Assembly (NCBI RefSeq): GCF_015057185.1
Contig: NZ_SVEV01000010.1
Coordinates: 29,857-93,856, forward strand
DNA length: 64,000 nucleotides
Direction of reading: 5' to 3'
Source of the DNA: Pseudobutyrivibrio sp.
GTDB lineage: Bacteria; Bacillota; Clostridia; Lachnospirales; Lachnospiraceae
Both the position numbers and the translations under genes were made by a program. Positions 60,789 through 64,000 of this stretch are shown piece by piece; position 1 is the stretch's first letter; each line of letters starts with the position of its first letter. The notes below the pieces were generated by a model, which had not been told where the DNA came from, ran no database searches, and saw only the letters and a list, made by a program, of their open reading frames with translations.

Positions 60789-60851
60789 ACTAAATAGCTT
60801 GTAGCTACTGTTACTACTATATATTTGTTTTACTCTAGTCATTTAATATAA

Positions 60852-62171
60852 TTATTTCTTTATTAATATGTTATACTCTACATAGTTGGCAATATTTCTT
60901 TCTTCTAAGCTCTTCTTTACATCATTTATATATTTCTCGGATACGCCAATTATAACTAAATCATCCTTCATCAAACTATCAATTGACCATACTTTTTTAT
61001 TGTTATAATAAGGTGGATTGACCTTTGTATCAGAAACCACAAACCCCATAAATTTTTCATCCATTCGATTAATACCATTTAATAAAATAAATGAATTCTG
61101 CGCAATCAATCCGGCTCCATATATGTATACTTTGCTTGCTCCTTTTATTCGGTCTACGATTACTTCGTTTAATAAATAATTTTCTTCAAAAAAACGTTCT
61201 GGATATTCACTTAAGAATAGTATTTCATTATATAGTATTTCATTTTCATTTGTTTTAACTAATTCTCCACGTAAAATTGCTTCTTTCATTTCTGATGCAA
61301 TTAATTTGATAAGATATTTTCGATCCTCATATTTACTTTTGCCTATGTCAAAGTTTCTCTTTTTAAATCGATATTCCCACAAAAATTGCAGCAATTTTTC
61401 TTTATCAACGCCCCTTTTAATTATACAATTTCGCATATATTTAAACTCTTTATGCAAGCACTCTGTCTTTTCCTTACTAAAAACTGACGATTTTTCATTA
61501 TCTCTGCGCAAATTGTAATATGCTTCATTTAAAAAAAATATACGCTTTGCATATATCATAACTTGTAACCAAAAACCATTATCTTGAAAGGCTGCTCCTG
61601 GAGTCTCATTATGCATAATATCGTTTTGCAAGAGAAAATCTCTGTTATATATTCCTGACCAGGTGGTCACATTACTATACATTATTCTAAAATCTTTTGT
61701 ATAATTAGTTACTATACTATACAAGTCACGATCTGAGGGTTGTAATACATATCCTTGTATGAATGTACGATTATTCTTATCTCCATAAAATATCATATTA
61801 TCTGACTTAACTACATCCAACTTTTTTTCATTTGCGACTTCATATAATCTAAAAAACATATTACAGTCTACATAATCATCTGCCTCGATAAGTCCAATGT
61901 ACTCTCCTCTAGCACTATGAATACCCAAGTTCATTTGATATCCATAGCTTTTATAATTGCTTTTTATCAATACTATTCGATTATCATTTTCTTTATAATA
62001 TTCTATTCTTTCGTACGTTCCATCATCCGATCCTGCATCTACACATATTATTTCTATATCCCCCAATGTCTGATTTAAAGCACTCTCTAAACATTCATCT
62101 ATATAATCAATGGCATTTAATACTGGTACTATAATCGAAACTGCAACTCTTTTTTTTCTCCCCATTCCCAT
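60852..62171 (-). CDS. GT2 glycosyltransferase with C-terminal GAG domain
   Basis: 439 residues: VSIIVPVLNAIDYIDECLESAL, EIICVDAGSDDG, LIEADDYVDCN, and GAAFQDNGFWLQVMIYA, then the GAG domain KVYIYGAGLIAQNSFILL with GFVVSDTKVN. Same plan and motifs as the protein at 51204-52490, so these are paralogues. 18 bases after the GT4 gene. More AT-rich than the housekeeping genes, as usual for acquired glycan loci. Confidence 0.89.
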   Translation of the reverse strand: MGMGRKKRVAVSIIVPVLNAIDYIDECLESALNQTLGDIEIICVDAGSDDGTYERIEYYKENDNRIVLIKSNYKSYGYQMNLGIHSARGEYIGLIEADDYVDCNMFFRLYEVANEKKLDVVKSDNMIFYGDKNNRTFIQGYVLQPSDRDLYSIVTNYTKDFRIMYSNVTTWSGIYNRDFLLQNDIMHNETPGAAFQDNGFWLQVMIYAKRIFFLNEAYYNLRRDNEKSSVFSKEKTECLHKEFKYMRNCIIKRGVDKEKLLQFLWEYRFKKRNFDIGKSKYEDRKYLIKLIASEMKEAILRGELVKTNENEILYNEILFLSEYPERFFEENYLLNEVIVDRIKGASKVYIYGAGLIAQNSFILLNGINRMDEKFMGFVVSDTKVNPPYYNNKKVWSIDSLMKDDLVIIGVSEKYINDVKKSLEERNIANYVEYNILIKK

Positions 62172-62189
62172 ATATTCCTTTCTCCATTA

Positions 62190-63767
62190 TTATATATGTA
62201 TGTCTTTTTGCAAAATACTCCTTCCAATTATTGGAACACTATAGTAATTTCTCAATTCTGATATTACCTTGTCTTCCTCATTTTTAAGAGTAACAATAAT
62301 CACTTCCGTTTTTTCATCCAATTCATCAGATAAATGTATGTATGGTAATAATGATTCCATTATATCGGGCTGCTTATCAAAAATATTAGTTATTTCATAC
62401 CCATGTTCCTCTAATACGTCATATAAGTCACAACCAAATTTAGACATACCATAGATGGCTACGTAATGAACTTTCTGCCTATTTAAATAAGACAAAACAT
62501 TTTCTTTAAAATCTTTATTACCAGCCTCCATTACATCATTCTTTCCATTTGCTTCAACATTGCTTGACACACAATCAATATTACTATAGTTATATAAATA
62601 CTTTACTAGTTGCCTCTTTTGTTCCACTTTGTTTTCCTTATGAGTAACTACATAGCTATATAAATCTATTAATTGTTTTGTATAGTTTTCTACTGAAAAC
62701 TTTTTTCTAGCATAACAATAATTCTCATGTGACACTTTTTTATATTCACTTAAACTCATAGATGTTAGATTCTTCATTATTCTAGCAAGCTGAATATAAT
62801 CCCCAAACTCATATAAATAACCATTCTCTTGATGTTCTCCTATTATCTCCTTTGTCCCAGCACTATTCACACCAATTGGTATATTTCCAGAAAGCATTGC
62901 TTCTATGGTAACTCTTCCCAACGCTTCATATTCTGAACCAATTATCGCAAACCTACATCTATTTCTTAAGGCTTGAAGATTTTCAGTAAAACCTATGATT
63001 ATAATATTATTATTCAATCCTTTATATTTTATATACTTATTAATAGCCCACTGAGATCTATAATTTCCTGCTCCAACTAAATATACCTTTACATCTACCC
63101 CATTTGAAACTAACTCATTAACTGCTCTAACTGCGTCACATTGTCCCTTGTTTTTAGATATATATCCTATAAAAATAAATTCATTTAACATCCTCTCCTC
63201 GATAGTGTTAAGATGTTCACTTTCTATTGTAACCGCATTATATAGTTGTGAAGATTTCAACTGAAATCTATTATCTATCTCTTTCCTAACACATTCCGAA
63301 ATAGCTATAACCAAATCTGAACAATCAACTATTCTTTTTTTTATTGAATTGTCATAGTATTTATAGTCAAACTGCCTTTCTACCAATTCTCTAAAATGCC
63401 AAACGTGAGGAATGTTTGCATAACATGAGGCTAATGCTCCAACATTGGCCACACTTGAATTAGTATGTATTAGTTCAATTTTCTCTTTTGCTATAATTCT
63501 AACTATCTTTTTTGCAGCTTGTATATTATCATTCATCAAAAGCTTTACATTTCCGTTTTCATTAAGAGGTATGAAATCTTTCAAAAACGGTATAACAAAT
63601 ACTTTATATCCTTTTTTCTTCAATATATCAGTAACAGGGCCTTCACTAGGTATTACAATAATTGGATTAATAAATGACAATGCATAATCTATAAAATCTA
63701 AAAAAGATTTTGTAGCGCCCCCAAAAACTGACTCATGTAATATATAAAGTATTCTCATTTTTTTCAT
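62190..63767 (-). CDS. GT4-like glycosyltransferase with C-terminal GAG-like domain
   Basis: 525 residues from an ATG at 63767 (GGTG 7 bases before; alternatives at 63776, GTG, and a later ATG). GT-B fold: LHESVFGGATKSFLDF, FIGYISKNKGQCDAVRAV, VYLVGAGNYRSQW, and the donor-site EALGRVTIEAMLSGNIPIGV. C-terminal ~90 residues form a variant of the shared domain, YVAIYGMSKFGCDLYDVL. The IS66-type element begins only 29 bases upstream of the start, so the native promoter may have been displaced. Confidence 0.87.
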   Translation of the reverse strand: MKKMRILYILHESVFGGATKSFLDFIDYALSFINPIIVIPSEGPVTDILKKKGYKVFVIPFLKDFIPLNENGNVKLLMNDNIQAAKKIVRIIAKEKIELIHTNSSVANVGALASCYANIPHVWHFRELVERQFDYKYYDNSIKKRIVDCSDLVIAISECVRKEIDNRFQLKSSQLYNAVTIESEHLNTIEERMLNEFIFIGYISKNKGQCDAVRAVNELVSNGVDVKVYLVGAGNYRSQWAINKYIKYKGLNNNIIIIGFTENLQALRNRCRFAIIGSEYEALGRVTIEAMLSGNIPIGVNSAGTKEIIGEHQENGYLYEFGDYIQLARIMKNLTSMSLSEYKKVSHENYCYARKKFSVENYTKQLIDLYSYVVTHKENKVEQKRQLVKYLYNYSNIDCVSSNVEANGKNDVMEAGNKDFKENVLSYLNRQKVHYVAIYGMSKFGCDLYDVLEEHGYEITNIFDKQPDIMESLLPYIHLSDELDEKTEVIIVTLKNEEDKVISELRNYYSVPIIGRSILQKDIHI

Positions 63768-63832
63768 AGTATACACCGTGACCCATTTATTATTTGTAAG
63801 CGCTTAGTATTACCCCGTAGGGTATGAATAAA

Positions 63833-63850
63833 GGCATCCTTTCGGATGCC
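63833..63850 (-). terminator. Terminator of the IS66 transposase gene
   Basis: Minus strand GGCATCC-GAAA-GGATGCC followed by TTTATT. Confidence 0.7.
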
Positions 63851-63883
63851 AGACATTCAACATATGGAGCATTTTACTCCATT

Positions 63884-64000
63884 TTATATAGCGCATGCTT
63901 CCTGAGTAGCTTCGCTCCATGGGGCTAACTGCTCTAGTTCCTCGTCTGACGAACCAGCACTCGGACGACTCTCGAGAAGATACTCGAGATATTTTTCAGG
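63884..64000 (-). CDS. IS66-like transposase, C-terminal fragment
   Basis: Minus-strand frame open at the window edge, 38 codons to the stop at 63884: PEKYLEYLLESRP... EELEQLAPWS... . The YLEYLLE and EELxxLAPW pattern is that of the C-terminal end of IS66 TnpC proteins. Assigned mainly because it lies just inside an IS66-type end. Confidence 0.7.
   Translation of the reverse strand, partial: PEKYLEYLLESRPSAGSSDEELEQLAPWSEATQEACAI

Larger units (their letters stand above)
63796..64000. mobile_element. IS66-type insertion sequence, one end only
   Basis: A boundary GTAAGCGCTTAGTATTACCC at 63796 reads inward; GTAAGCG is the characteristic terminal sequence of IS66-family elements. Inside are a terminator hairpin and the C-terminus of an IS66-like transposase. 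The element continues past the window. Its 8-base target duplicate cannot be checked without the other end. Confidence 0.75.

Overview
The window reads as chromosomal DNA of a motile, AT-rich, low-GC Gram-positive anaerobe of the Lachnospiraceae type. Butyrivibrio/Pseudobutyrivibrio or Roseburia relatives fit best, but this is inferred from gene content and neighbourhoods, not from a marker gene. Supporting signs are an mreB(mbl)-flgF-flgG-rod-binding neighbourhood, a flgM-flgN-flgK-flgK-flgL-fliW-csrA flagellar operon, an editing-domain-free type 3 prolyl-tRNA synthetase, a LexA-type SOS box of Gram-positive form, and many glycosyltransferases of teichoic-acid/rhamnan type. Nearly all genes are on the minus strand.

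Layout. 1-8.8 kb: cca (cut by the window edge), proS, a membrane GGDEF/EAL protein, a pseudouridine synthase, a kinase/response-regulator pair and metK. 9-12.4 kb: an HD-GYP protein (plus strand) convergent with recD2. 12.4-13.1 kb: a ~700 bp imperfect palindrome (element A). 13.1-17.1 kb: rod-binding protein, flgG, flgF, a glycerophosphodiester phosphodiesterase and mreB. 17.5-24.8 kb: a sucrose-type regulon with ABC permeases, a binding lipoprotein and a LacI regulator on one strand, and a P-loop kinase plus sucrose phosphorylase on the other, with matching operators. 24.8-25.5 kb: a second ~700 bp palindrome (element B) in inverted orientation. 25.5-30.4 kb: uvrA and uvrB with an SOS box. 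30.5-37.8 kb: csrA/fliW and the flagellar hook-junction operon, driven by two sigma-28-type promoters. 37.8-41.1 kb: a YtrA-like GntR/ABC operon. 41.2-41.4 kb: a GC-rich, strongly foldable island. 41.4-44.4 kb: DUF624 protein, small membrane protein and pgi. 44.5-44.7 kb: a candidate sigma-28-driven small RNA. 44.7-63.8 kb: a surface-glycan locus (sugar-phosphate isomerase-like proteins, CDP-alditol type cytidylyltransferases, an SDR, GT2/GT4 glycosyltransferases, a CDP-glycerol glycerophosphotransferase and an RgpF-like protein). It is interrupted by an HTH-HipA-like kinase module and an AAA/PD-(D/E)XK protein, and ends at an IS66-type insertion sequence that runs off the window.

The most striking signal is the pair of palindromes A and B. 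They share a nearly identical 102 bp branched core and arm-specific conserved blocks. The pairing helices, however, have changed sequence between the copies while staying perfectly self-complementary within each copy. That is the covariation expected of a conserved giant hairpin RNA (or a DNA cruciform), and I do not recognise it as a described family. Other notable points are a Rossmann-like GAG-motif domain attached to eight different proteins of the glycan locus, the GC-rich island and the sigma-28 small-RNA candidate. No tRNA, rRNA or CRISPR array was seen.
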